Below, in pieces: positions 30,713-40,223 of a stretch of DNA of 64,000 nt. The notes under the pieces are model-generated. The model saw nothing but the letters and a program-made list of their open reading frames with translations. It made no database searches and was not told where the DNA came from. Position numbers and translations under genes: made by a program. This DNA is from Aureimonas sp. AU12 (lineage in GTDB: Bacteria > Pseudomonadota > Alphaproteobacteria > Rhizobiales > Rhizobiaceae): positions 1-64,000 of the forward strand of contig NZ_BBWH01000004.1 of the NCBI RefSeq assembly GCF_001463705.1, read 5' to 3'. Numbering within the stretch: position 1 is the stretch's first letter; each line of letters starts with the position of its first letter.

Positions 30713-32938
30713 TCAGGACGGGGTTGCGGTACGCTCGGTGAGCGCGGGTGCGGAGAGATGGGTGGTCAGGACATCCTGCTGCGGCAGGACCGGCGCCGGA
30801 TCACGATCGAAGACGAGGTGGCGGAAGGCGCGAAGCGGGTAGATCAGCGCCCAGGTGACGAGCGCGGCGTTGGCCGCGATCAGACCACGCCGGCGCTGGC
30901 GACCATTCCGCTTGGCCCGCACCGGATCCATGTCCGACATCATCAGCTCGGCGATGAGCCGGTACTGACCGGCATTGGCCTCGTAGTGCAGCCCGAGCAT
31001 CGTCGCATCGCCCTCGGTGCCGATCGAGCGGATGCTGACGGGCAGCATGCCGAGCACCTCGCCCGTCTTGGTGGAGACTTTCAGCTCCGCCGCCGCCTGG
31101 GCGGCGAGCGCCGGCAGCACGCCATGTGGCGAGACCTTGGCGCCGCCCATCGAGATGTCCTCGACGGTGACGGGGATGACATGCCCGTCCACCACCAGTT
31201 CGGCGCGGCGGTTGGACACGAGGCGCGGCGAGAGGCGACGCTCGCGACGCTCGGTGACGACACCCAGCGCGGCGGAAGCCAGAAGCAGGTTCATCAGGTT
31301 CCAGCCGGCGACGACGAGCAGGATGCCGCCGATCTCGGGCTCCGTCTGGTAGCGGTAGATCGCATAGCCCATGGCGCCGAGCAGCACCGCGAAGATGGCG
31401 AAGTAGGGCAGCGCGATCTCCGAGAGGCGATCGTCCTGAAGCGTGTCGCCTTTCGAGGTGACGTTGAAGGTCGGCTTGCGGGGGTTTAGGATGACGCTGA
31501 TGATGGCGCGGAAGAGATAGACCGACTGGACGTACTCGTAGAGCTCCGACATCCACGGCCAGCGAACCCGGCCGTACAAGTAGTTGCGGATCAGCGACGA
31601 GATCGCGAGATAGGTCAGCGTGTAGGCGAAGAATTCTTCGGTCGAGACGTCGTAGATCTTCAGGTTGAAGAAGATGAAGAGCAGCGGCGCGACCATGAAG
31701 ATCATGCGCATCACCGGGAAGAACCAGATGAGCGAGGACGAAAGGTAGCAGATGCGCTGCGCCCCGGTAAGGCCTGGAACGAGCGCGGCGTTCTTCAGGA
31801 AGAGGATCTGCAGCATGCCGCGGCACCAGCGCGAGCGCTGACCGATGAAGCTCGAAAGCGTCTCAGGCTGCAGGCCGGTGACCATCGGCTTGTCGACATA
31901 GACGCTCTTCCAGCCGCGCGAATGGAGATCGAGAGCCGTCTCGCAGTCCTCCGTGATGGTGACGCCCGAGAAGCCGCCGACCTGCTCCAGCGCGGCGCGA
32001 CGCAGCACCGCGGCCGAGCCGCAGAAGAAGGCCGCGTTCCACTTGTCGAGCCCCTTCTGGATCGTGCCGTAGAACATCTCGTTCTCGGAGGGCATGGTCT
32101 CGAAGGTGCGCAGGTTCTTCTCGATCGGATCGGGATTGGAGAAGAAGTGCGGGGTCTGGACGAGGAAGACCTTCGGATCGCGCCGGAAGTATCCGACGGT
32201 CTCGCGCAGGAACTCGCGGGCCGGAGCGTGGTCGGCATCAAAGACGACGACGAGCTCGCCGTTCGAGGCCGCAAGGCCTGCGTTGAGGTTGCCGGCCTTC
32301 GCATGTGTGTTGCGGGCGCGGGTGACGTAGGTGACGCCGAGATCGGCCGAGAGGCGCTGGAGTTCCTCGTGGCGGGCCAGTGCGGCGGCGGCCGCCTTCG
32401 CATCGCGCGACAGGCGCTTCTGCTCGGTGCCGCCGTCGTCGAGCAGGAAGACGCGCAACTTGTCGGCGGGGTAGTCCATTACCTTCGCCGACGACAGGGT
32501 CAGCGCCAGAATGTCGGACGCTTCATTATACGACGGCACGAACACGTCGACGCGCGGCAGATCGGCGTCTTCGAGCTGCGGGGCCTGCCCTCGCGACAGC
32601 GGGTCGGAGACGACGAAGAGGTTCATCGCCAGCAGGACGATGTAGTACATCTCGGCGAGATAGAGGATGACGGCCGGGATGAAGTTGGCCAGATCGTCCG
32701 GCGAAGGCAGCGTCGCGGTGGTGCGCCAGTAGGCATAGCGCAGCACGACGGTGGTGGAGATCGCCAAGAAGACGAAGCGCCAGGGCCCCTGCAGCCGCAG
32801 CAGATAGATCACGGCAGCCAGTGCGATCGCGGTCGAGGCCACGAAGAGCTGCGCGTCGACGCTCACCGGCTGACTGATCAGGAAAAGTCCCGCGATCGCA
32901 GTCAGCAGCCAGAGAACGCCCATTGCGGTGATGCGCAT
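30713..32938 (-). CDS. bcsA: Cellulose synthase catalytic subunit with PilZ domain
   Basis: Inner-membrane processive glycosyltransferase (GT2) making beta-1,4-glucan from UDP-glucose. The 741-residue protein shows the DDG motif near residue 168, DAD at 234-236, TED at 329-331 and QRSRW at 367-371, all intact. Transmembrane helices flank the catalytic domain. The C-terminal part has a PilZ domain with the arginine-rich ERRERR stretch and DISMGGAKV, so it should be activated by cyclic di-GMP. It leads the minus-strand operon bcsA-bcsB-bcsZ-TPR; its promoter lies in the AT-richer gap upstream. Confidence 0.96.
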   Translation of the reverse strand: MRITAMGVLWLLTAIAGLFLISQPVSVDAQLFVASTAIALAAVIYLLRLQGPWRFVFLAISTTVVLRYAYWRTTATLPSPDDLANFIPAVILYLAEMYYIVLLAMNLFVVSDPLSRGQAPQLEDADLPRVDVFVPSYNEASDILALTLSSAKVMDYPADKLRVFLLDDGGTEQKRLSRDAKAAAAALARHEELQRLSADLGVTYVTRARNTHAKAGNLNAGLAASNGELVVVFDADHAPAREFLRETVGYFRRDPKVFLVQTPHFFSNPDPIEKNLRTFETMPSENEMFYGTIQKGLDKWNAAFFCGSAAVLRRAALEQVGGFSGVTITEDCETALDLHSRGWKSVYVDKPMVTGLQPETLSSFIGQRSRWCRGMLQILFLKNAALVPGLTGAQRICYLSSSLIWFFPVMRMIFMVAPLLFIFFNLKIYDVSTEEFFAYTLTYLAISSLIRNYLYGRVRWPWMSELYEYVQSVYLFRAIISVILNPRKPTFNVTSKGDTLQDDRLSEIALPYFAIFAVLLGAMGYAIYRYQTEPEIGGILLVVAGWNLMNLLLASAALGVVTERRERRLSPRLVSNRRAELVVDGHVIPVTVEDISMGGAKVSPHGVLPALAAQAAAELKVSTKTGEVLGMLPVSIRSIGTEGDATMLGLHYEANAGQYRLIAELMMSDMDPVRAKRNGRQRRRGLIAANAALVTWALIYPLRAFRHLVFDRDPAPVLPQQDVLTTHLSAPALTERTATPS

Positions 32939-34257
32939 GGGATGACTCCATCTCGGTTAGAAACACACACACGGAAGCCACGCCCCGACCGACGGAGCGG
33001 TTCGGGGAGGACAGCCTGGACAGGGCGGCACGTGACGTTGGGTAAACCTACCCGACGTGAGGTTGTGTCACAAGCATATCGCCGTCCACATCGTTAACCG
33101 CCTGCGTATCGAGACGGCTCGTGACCTTCGGCACAGTCCGCCTGAATCAAGCCAAAATGAGAAATTCTTACTAGCGCAATTTTAATCAATATTGATGGAT
33201 TTGTGTCGGGGCGAACACGTCGGTCGGCTGTCAGATCGCGTCATTGTTCGGGCGCTCAAGGCTTCCGTCGACGCCGATCACGGCCCCGGCATCGCCAATC
33301 TCGAGACAATTGAAGATCAAAGGCCATGCTGGATTGAGGCGATCCTGTGGCAACGCAACACGAGGCGCGATGCGTTTTCGGCCCCAAAACCGCATCTAGG
33401 ACCAGAATATGCGTCATCGTGTCGCACTTTCCGGCTGGAACTTTCGCTCTTGAGCCTTGAAATCAAACTTGCCGATCAGATCTGGCCAACTTGGGCTTCG
33501 CCTCTGCACACAAACTCAGGTCCCGTGCCCAAGCGAGCCTCCTGCCGCAAGCCAGAGGGGACAGTCGGCGAACTATTTGAGGCTTGACTGACGAATTGGA
33601 CCAGCGAACGGTGGATTGAACAGGGCTTCAATCTCCGCCCAACCAAGGCAGAACGCGATCACACGGGTCTCGTTGACGAAAACCGTCGGAAACTCAGCTT
33701 GTAGCCATCGTTAACATGAACGCACGTGAGATTTGCATCACTCAGTAAATTTTCACATTATGACGGCCTGAGAATCTCAGATCGACATCTGAATTACCAC
33801 AATATTTTTCGGATACTGATCGATGAACCGTGATTGAGTGCAGTCCTCTTTATTCGGCTGTCAATTTCTAATCACGCCATCCTCTTTCTCGCCTCATCAG
33901 AAAATGATTTCCGCCGCCTTTTTGATGAGAGAGCACCGTCTACGCCCGATTCTGATTGCTATGAATTCGTATCGTGAACCTGCAAAATTTGCCTCGGCGG
34001 CCTACGCAGCTTCCGCAGCCCTTCATGACACACTTTTATAGGTGATATTTACAATTTTCCTCCCGGACTATCAGTCCAAGCTCATATTCAACCCTTCCTA
34101 TGATTTTTATTTATTCAATATTATTAAATGGTGATGTATAGCGCAGCCGACCGGCGCCCAGCGAGCGCTCGTTACGCAAATTAACGCTTCGAACGCCACA
34201 TCTCTTTATTCTCCGCGGTTATGATCCTACTGTTGGCGACGACACGTGGAATCCGAG
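32939..34257. other. 1.3-kb AT-richer stretch without supported gene
   Basis: Between the divergent bcsA and GGDEF-EAL genes. From about 33060 the base composition falls well below the neighbours, with runs such as ATTTTTATTTATTCAATATT near 34100. A plus-strand frame at 33192-33587 has no signature or ribosome site. A CTGAGA-A-TCTCAG inverted repeat lies at 33768-33780. It should hold the promoters of both flanking genes; it may also be decayed or foreign DNA. Confidence 0.5.
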
Positions 34258-36603
34258 ATGCTGAAGACCGACAGGGCCCTCTTGGCCGGCAACGCGCGAT
34301 CCGAAACTCGCCGCGAGATCGTCGAGAAGGTCTGGCTGGATCAGGCCGACCTCGCGCTTCGGCTGGCGCCGCTCGCGATCCTGACCGGCCTGACGGTGTC
34401 CAACATCGTCTGCTACTATTTCTGGGGCGCGGCGCCGCTCGCCTACGTTCTGGGGCTGCAGGCGGTGATCATCGCACTGGGCTGCGTCGCGTTCCAGGGC
34501 TGCGCATCGTGGCGGCGGGGACGCCTGGTCACGCCGAACCGGACGATCGGCCTCGTGCGCTACCGGCTGATCGGCGTCGCCGCGCTGGCCGGCATCGCCC
34601 TGGCATCGATCCCGGTCATGCTCTTCAGTGGCGCCGACGCCGACGGGCGTCTGCTCATCGCAGCCACCTGCGCGGGCCTCATCGCGACGGGCATCTGCAT
34701 AGGCTTCGTTCCCGCTGCCGGCATCGCCTATTCCGGCAGCATCATCGTCGGGTCCTTCGCCGCGCTCGCAATGACCGGCCAGCCCTTCTACATCACCATC
34801 GCGATCCTGCTGGCGATCTACACCCTCTTCATCTTCACGACGATCATCCAGATCAGCCGGCTGGTCAGCCTTCGCGCCATCGTCCAGCACGACCTCGACC
34901 GGCAACGCGAGGTCAGCAGCCTGCTCCTCAACGACTTCGAACAGAACTCCAGCGACTGGCTTTGGGAGACCGATGCCGACGGTCGCGTCCAGGCGCCTTC
35001 GAGCCGGTTCGCCGAAGTTCTGCAGACCGATCGCAAGACCCTGTCGTCGTCGTGGTTCGAGGCGCTACTGACGCCCGACATCATGCTCCCGAGCGAACCG
35101 CTGCAGACTCTTCTGGGCGCGATCAGCGAGCGTCGGCCGTTCCAACGCCTCGTGGTTCCCGTCCGGATCGGCGCGGAGCGACGCTGGTGGGCTCTCACCG
35201 GCAAGCCCATCCTCGACCGGGAGAAGCGCTTCATCGGCTTTCGCGGCATCGGCTCGGACGTGACGCTGCAGAACGAATATCTGGCCGAACTCGACCATCT
35301 CGCCAATCACGACACTCTGACGACCCTGCCCAACCGCCGCCGGTTCGAGGAGATCGTCGCGGAGGCGCGGCGCGCTCTTCTCGCGCAGCCGAGCGCGGGG
35401 GGCTACGCGGTGCTCTGCCTCGATCTCGACCGCTTCAAGCAGGTCAACGACACGTTCGGCCATGCGGTCGGCGACGATCTGCTGCGGGAAATCGGAACAC
35501 GGCTCCAGGCCTTCGTCGGCCCCGACCTCATCGTCTCGCGCTTTGCCGGCGACGAGTTCGCGGTGCTCCACACGACGTCGGACGGGGCGTCGAACTCGGC
35601 GCTGGCGGAGCACATCGTCGACAGTCTGCGGCGGCCCTTCGTCTTCGACGGGCTCTATCTCGACGTCGGCGTGAGCATCGGCATTGCCATCGCAACCAAC
35701 GAGGCATCGTCGGACGGGATCCTGCGGAAGGCGGACGCCGCGCTCTATCGGATGAAGGGCGACGGCGGTGGCGGCTATCGCTTCTACGTGCCGGCGATGG
35801 ACGAGCACAAGGAAGAGCGTGCGACCCTGATGGGCGCACTGCGCGGCGCGCTCGAGCGCGGCGAATTCACGCTGAACTACCAGCCGCTCGTCTCGTCGGT
35901 GGACGGAGAACTCTGCGGCTTCGAGGCGCTCATGCGCTGGCAGCATCCTGTGCACGGGCAGGTGCCGCCCTCGGAGTTCATCGCTCTGGCGGAAGAGACA
36001 GGCACCATTCTGGCGCTTGGCGAGTGGGGTCTACGCACCGCCTGCCGCTTCGCCGCGACCTGGCCCGACCCCAGCCTATCGATCGCCGTCAACGTCTCGA
36101 CCGTCCAGATCCGGCACTCCGACCTCGTCGGCGTCGTCTCGCGCGCGCTCTCCGATTTCGGCCTGCATCCGTCTCGGCTGGAACTCGAGATCACCGAGAC
36201 GGCGTTCCTTGCCACGACGAGCGAGGCGACGGCGGTCCTCGAAAACCTTCGCCGGCTCGGCGTGCGGCTGGCGCTGGACGACTTCGGAACGGGCTATTCC
36301 AGCTTGAGCTACCTGAAGAAGTTTCCGGTCGACAAGATCAAGATCGACCGCAGCTTCATCATCGACCTGCCGGATGCCGAGAGCGACATCAGCATCGTCA
36401 AGACCATCGTCGACCTCGGCCGCACGCTCAACATGACGACGATCGCCGAGGGGGTGGAAACGATCGAGCAGCGCGACTGTCTTCGCCAACTCGGGTGCCC
36501 GCAACTGCAGGGCTACCTGTTCGGCAAGCCCGAATCCGAGGCGGTCACGCTGGAGGTGATCGCCCGCAAATCCAAGCGGTTCGAGCCGCGCGTGGTGGCC
36601 TGA
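34258..36603 (+). CDS. Membrane PAS-GGDEF-EAL cyclic-di-GMP protein
   Basis: About 780 residues. Roughly six transmembrane segments (to residue 205) form an N-terminal sensor; a PAS-like region follows (about 230-345), then GGDEF (about 350-515) and EAL (about 530-775). The diguanylate cyclase motif reads AGDEF, a variant seen in active enzymes; no RxxD inhibitory site is in place before it. The EAL domain keeps FEALMRW, NVS, ELEITE, DDFGTGYSS, KIKID and AEGVE, so phosphodiesterase activity is expected. It diverges from bcsA, whose PilZ domain is a natural target. The ATG at 34258 has GGAA upstream; a GTG four codons earlier is open. Confidence 0.92.
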   Translation: MLKTDRALLAGNARSETRREIVEKVWLDQADLALRLAPLAILTGLTVSNIVCYYFWGAAPLAYVLGLQAVIIALGCVAFQGCASWRRGRLVTPNRTIGLVRYRLIGVAALAGIALASIPVMLFSGADADGRLLIAATCAGLIATGICIGFVPAAGIAYSGSIIVGSFAALAMTGQPFYITIAILLAIYTLFIFTTIIQISRLVSLRAIVQHDLDRQREVSSLLLNDFEQNSSDWLWETDADGRVQAPSSRFAEVLQTDRKTLSSSWFEALLTPDIMLPSEPLQTLLGAISERRPFQRLVVPVRIGAERRWWALTGKPILDREKRFIGFRGIGSDVTLQNEYLAELDHLANHDTLTTLPNRRRFEEIVAEARRALLAQPSAGGYAVLCLDLDRFKQVNDTFGHAVGDDLLREIGTRLQAFVGPDLIVSRFAGDEFAVLHTTSDGASNSALAEHIVDSLRRPFVFDGLYLDVGVSIGIAIATNEASSDGILRKADAALYRMKGDGGGGYRFYVPAMDEHKEERATLMGALRGALERGEFTLNYQPLVSSVDGELCGFEALMRWQHPVHGQVPPSEFIALAEETGTILALGEWGLRTACRFAATWPDPSLSIAVNVSTVQIRHSDLVGVVSRALSDFGLHPSRLELEITETAFLATTSEATAVLENLRRLGVRLALDDFGTGYSSLSYLKKFPVDKIKIDRSFIIDLPDAESDISIVKTIVDLGRTLNMTTIAEGVETIEQRDCLRQLGCPQLQGYLFGKPESEAVTLEVIARKSKRFEPRVVA

Positions 36604-36627
36604 GACCCCTCCCCGGACGCGGAACGG

Positions 36628-38532
36628 TCAGCTCGCCTTGCGGACCTCGTCGGGAACCGGCACCGCCACGTCCTGCGGACGGCTCGATGGCCAGAACGGC
36701 AGGAACCCACGGATGATGTCGGCAGGAATGTCGAGCGGCTTGAAGCTCTCCCGGTCGACGAACATCAGATCCTGCTCGCCCCGACCGAGCAGGCCATGGC
36801 GTTCGCTGACGATCTCATGCCCGAGCGTGACGAACTTTCGATTGTGGCTGGCGATCCGGATGCGGATCGTCGCAGGCTCGAACTCCGCGATCTCCCGCCG
36901 GAAGTCGTGCTGGAACGACTTCGTCAGGACATAGTAGCGCGTGGTCTCCAGCTCGAACGCAGGCATGCAGGCGTTGAAGAACAGCTCGCGCGCCTTGCCG
37001 ACCCATCGCACATAGTTGGCGAAATAGACGTTTCCGACCGAGTTGGTGTCGTCGTAGGTCGGCGTGATCTGCATGACGAACCACTGTCCGTCGAAGCCGT
37101 GGGCAGGCCCGCCATTGCTGTTGGCCGTCGTGATGACGGATGCGGGTCGGGCGAGCACGGCGTTCGACGGCGATGCCGCGATCGGATGCGGGGTCGGGCC
37201 ATCGCGCACAGTTGCGAGACCGGCCGGCGCCTGCGAACGCCCACCGACGATCGCCTGCAGCGGGCGGATCGTGCCGACGAGCGCGATTAAGGTCGAGACG
37301 GGAACGAGAAGCGGGAGATCGCCCCGGTAGCCGACGAAGAACACGAGGGCGGCCGCCAGTCCCCAGAGATAGCAGGTTAGCGCGTCGAACCGCGTCGGCC
37401 GCCCGAGGCACTCGGCGAAGAGGCATACCGTTACTCCGACGAGAAGCGTCGCGTAGGGCATCATGTAGGCGGTCTGCGAAAGGCCGAACGCGCTCATCAC
37501 CCCGGTCGCGGCGACGGCGACAGCGAGCAACCAGAGCGGCGAGGTCGCGGCCGCCACGGGAACGAAGGCTAGCGCCGGGTGCATGCTGCCGGACAACAGC
37601 GAGGAGAGATACCAGCGCGTGGCGCAATAGAAGCTGTCGATCGTCGTCACCGCGGCGATCGCCACCCAGACCACGAACGCGACCATGCCGATGCCGAACC
37701 CTTCGGACGCGAAGCGAGCGGCCACCGAAGCCTGCGCGCCGATCGCCCCGTCCGTCCCAACCTGGATGAACGCCCCCGCCGATCGCGCCAGCACCGCGTT
37801 CGCGATCAGGAAGCCGAGAAAGATAACGCCGCCGCCGACATAGGCGATGGCCGGCGACGCCCCGCTCCGGCGGATCTCGATCGCCCGCTGCCAATGCTGG
37901 AGATCACCCCAGGGACCGAGCGCAAAGCCGACGAGGGTCGGTAGGAGGAAGGTCCAGACCGACAGGGTCGCGGGCGGTTCGATCGCCACGGGCGAAGCGC
38001 CGCCTTCGGGCATGAAGCCCCAGGCGACGGCGATCGCAGCGAGGGCCAGCGCCAGATAACCGATATGCAGGAACCGCAATCGGCGGAGCGTGCTCGTGTG
38101 CCCCACGGCGCAGCCGAAGACGACCATGAGCGCGGTCAGAGCGAGCCCCGTGCTGGCGCTCTCGCCGGGCAGCAGAAGAGGCCAGACATAGGCGCCGATG
38201 GAGAAGAGGGTGATCGCAACGGCCCCGATCTGGCAGAGCAGGAAGATCGAGACGAAGCGCGGGCCGATCCGGCCGAACACCGTTTCGGGATCGCGGCGGG
38301 CCGATCCGAGGACGCAGCCGAAAAGGGCCAGGCCGATCGCGTTCGCGAGGGCGAAGACCCAGAAGCCGGTCCAACCCTGGATCCAGACGATGTGCATCGA
38401 GTAGAAGAACCCGAGCCCCCACATCCAGGACAGCGAAATGGTCGGTGCCCAGCTCAACGAGCGCAGGAATCGAGTACGCATCATGCTCAGGCCAGCCTCG
38501 AAATTCGTCTCGGACGGCCCAGCGAAATACAT
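36628..38532 (-). CDS. Fusion of transporter-like membrane protein and hotdog thioesterase
   Basis: Residues 1 to about 440 (of 634) form roughly a dozen hydrophobic segments, with a GPWGDLQHWQRA loop recalling sodium-symporter or APC-type (LeuT-fold) proteins. A polar Ala/Pro/Ser linker follows, then a hotdog domain (about 485-600) with ITPTYDDTNSVGNVYFANYV and RWVGKARELFF. That opening resembles acyl-CoA thioesterases and, more closely, the hotdog thioesterases of enediyne polyketide pathways. The linker and frame are continuous, so the fusion is real in this sequence. Substrate and transport ability are unknown. Its start could instead be the ATG pair at 38484/38481, preceded by GAGG. Convergent with the GGDEF-EAL gene, 24 nt apart. 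Confidence 0.82.
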   Translation of the reverse strand: MYFAGPSETNFEAGLSMMRTRFLRSLSWAPTISLSWMWGLGFFYSMHIVWIQGWTGFWVFALANAIGLALFGCVLGSARRDPETVFGRIGPRFVSIFLLCQIGAVAITLFSIGAYVWPLLLPGESASTGLALTALMVVFGCAVGHTSTLRRLRFLHIGYLALALAAIAVAWGFMPEGGASPVAIEPPATLSVWTFLLPTLVGFALGPWGDLQHWQRAIEIRRSGASPAIAYVGGGVIFLGFLIANAVLARSAGAFIQVGTDGAIGAQASVAARFASEGFGIGMVAFVVWVAIAAVTTIDSFYCATRWYLSSLLSGSMHPALAFVPVAAATSPLWLLAVAVAATGVMSAFGLSQTAYMMPYATLLVGVTVCLFAECLGRPTRFDALTCYLWGLAAALVFFVGYRGDLPLLVPVSTLIALVGTIRPLQAIVGGRSQAPAGLATVRDGPTPHPIAASPSNAVLARPASVITTANSNGGPAHGFDGQWFVMQITPTYDDTNSVGNVYFANYVRWVGKARELFFNACMPAFELETTRYYVLTKSFQHDFRREIAEFEPATIRIRIASHNRKFVTLGHEIVSERHGLLGRGEQDLMFVDRESFKPLDIPADIIRGFLPFWPSSRPQDVAVPVPDEVRKAS

Positions 38533-38842
38533 CAAATTTTAACGATCGTCGCGGAGCGTGTCCTTTACACGCGATAAAAGCTGTGGAGGCTTTTGCGAGC
38601 ATTGCGTCTTTCGCGAACGGTGATCGCCGGGCCGTACCGGTACGCTTGTCGGAGCGAGGACATGCCAATGGCCGCGGACCCATTCAGGCAACGCAAATGC
38701 GAGGTCGCTGAAGGCACCCGAGCTGTCCAGCGCGTCGCCCGCTGCCGTTCGCCCGCCCTCCTATCCGGTCAATTGTTCCCCCCGATGCGCTTCATTGGGC
38801 AAAGCGCATCGTTCACCGGCTCGGCGCAGCCGGCCATGTCCT
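38533..38842. other. Intergenic stretch with a hairpin
   Basis: No gene is supported. A 9-bp perfect hairpin, GATGCGCTT (38784-38792) with AAGCGCATC (38802-38810), lies 33 nt past the flavin reductase stop and may terminate that operon, though no T tract follows. A GTACCGGTAC palindrome is at 38634-38643. The promoter of the fusion gene must also be here. Confidence 0.45.
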
Positions 38843-39475
38843 CTACCGCGCGGTCGGGAGATCGCTGGCATCCGCTTCGCGCGGACGGCGCATCTGGAAG
38901 ACCTCGCGCGTCACGGCATAGTCGAGATAGCCGAGACGGCTGAGGGGTTCGGCGAGTTCCATGGACACCATGCCGTCGCGCAGGATCCGCTCGTCGATGT
39001 GGATCCCGACGACCTCGCCGATCACCATGACGTTCTCCGACGGCCGGCCGTCGAGCCCGATCGGCGTGAAGCTTTGCGTCACCTGGCATTCCAGCGCGGC
39101 GGGCGATTCGCGGACGCGCGGCGCGGCGACGATCTCGCAGTCCGCTTCCGTCAGGCCGGAGATCGCGAACTCGCTGCCCCCGCGAGGTGCCGGCGCGGAC
39201 GAGCGGTTAAGCGCCATGGCCAACGGCGCCGTCGCGAGGTTGGCGACGAACTCGCCGCTTTCGATCGCGAAGCTGGCGCTGTCCTTCATCCCGACCGACG
39301 AGAACATCACAAGCTTGGGCTTGTCGGAGATCGCATTGAAGAAGCTGTAGGGAGCGAGGTTGACGCGCCCGTCCAGCGCGCGCGTCGAGATCCAGCCGAT
39401 AGGACGCGGGCTGACGATGGCCTTGAAGGGATCGTGCGGCAGGCCGTGATCGTTCGTGTCGGTGCGATAGAACAT
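38843..39475 (-). CDS. Flavin reductase family protein (DIM6/NTAB type)
   Basis: A 210-residue FMN-binding protein of the flavin reductase-like split-barrel family. Signatures are KAIVSPRPIGWISTRALDGR, NLAPYSFFNAISDKP and GEFVANLAT. It probably reduces free flavin or another small acceptor with NAD(P)H; the substrate is not readable. The ATG at 39475 is one base after the stop of the nitroreductase gene, so the two are coupled. Confidence 0.88.
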   Translation of the reverse strand: MFYRTDTNDHGLPHDPFKAIVSPRPIGWISTRALDGRVNLAPYSFFNAISDKPKLVMFSSVGMKDSASFAIESGEFVANLATAPLAMALNRSSAPAPRGGSEFAISGLTEADCEIVAAPRVRESPAALECQVTQSFTPIGLDGRPSENVMVIGEVVGIHIDERILRDGMVSMELAEPLSRLGYLDYAVTREVFQMRRPREADASDLPTAR

Positions 39476-39476
39476 C

Positions 39477-40058
39477 TCAGGCGCCCGGCATCGCGGCTTC
39501 GGTGACGACGGCCGAAAGCTCGGGGCGCGGCCGGTCGCTCGGGGCATCCTTTGGGGTGCCCAGATAGATGAAGCCGACGACCTTCTCGTCCGCCGCGATG
39601 CCCATCAGCGCCTTGGCGTCCTCGTCGTAGGCCACCCATTCGGTGATCCAGTTGGCGCCGTAGCCATGGGCGTGGGCGGCGTGAATGAGGTTCATCGTCG
39701 CCGCACCGGCCGACAGGACCTGCTCCCACTCCGGAACCTTGAAATGCGGCTTGGCGGTGGAGACCACGCCGACGACGAGCGGCGCTCGCGTGAACCGCTG
39801 TTCCTCGAAGGCGCGCCGGCCTTCGCCGAGCGGGCTGCCGTTCTTGCTGTCGGCGAGATCGGCCAGTTTCAGGCTGATCGCCGCCGCCGCCTCGCCGCGA
39901 AACAGGATGAAACGCCAGGGAGCGAGCTTGCCGTGGTCGGGCACGCGGGTCGCCGCCGTGAGGATCGCGGTCAGTTCGTCGGCCGTCGGCGCCGGCTCGA
40001 CGAGCGCCGGGATCGGCACGGAGCGACGGGTGGCGAGAAGCGTCTTGGCATCGGTCAC
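39477..40058 (-). CDS. Nitroreductase family protein (YdjA-like)
   Basis: An FMN-dependent NAD(P)H oxidoreductase of about 193 residues. TRRSVPIPALVEPAPTADEL and RVPDHGKLAPWRFILF are typical of the small YdjA-type nitroreductases. The GTG at 40058 (V-TDAKTLLATRR) fits the family start; no good ribosome site is visible there and the frame is open 39 codons further up, so the start is uncertain. It is cotranscribed with the flavin reductase. Confidence 0.87.
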   Translation of the reverse strand: MTDAKTLLATRRSVPIPALVEPAPTADELTAILTAATRVPDHGKLAPWRFILFRGEAAAAISLKLADLADSKNGSPLGEGRRAFEEQRFTRAPLVVGVVSTAKPHFKVPEWEQVLSAGAATMNLIHAAHAHGYGANWITEWVAYDEDAKALMGIAADEKVVGFIYLGTPKDAPSDRPRPELSAVVTEAAMPGA

Positions 40059-40223
40059 GGGGGATACTCGGTCCTGTTCGTCGTCTGGGTGAGAGCTAGT
40101 CCAGCGCGGCCGGTTTGCAAAGCGCGCCGGTGGGTAACCTGAGCTTGGCCCGTCTTCCGCCATCAAATCGTCCATGCGATGTCATTCAACGCGACGATGG
40201 ATGCCGGATAGAAGGGGAATCGG

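Noticed and set aside
28263-30842. 859-codon plus-strand open frame
   Set aside because: Antisense to bcsB, whose family features and membrane anchor are clear on the minus strand.
33192-33587. 131-codon plus-strand frame in the AT-richer gap
   Set aside because: No ribosome site, no recognisable domain, and composition unlike the neighbouring genes.
38634-38643. GTACCGGTAC palindrome upstream of the fusion gene
   Set aside because: A 10-bp palindrome alone, not repeated and not placed on a clear promoter, is too weak to call an operator.
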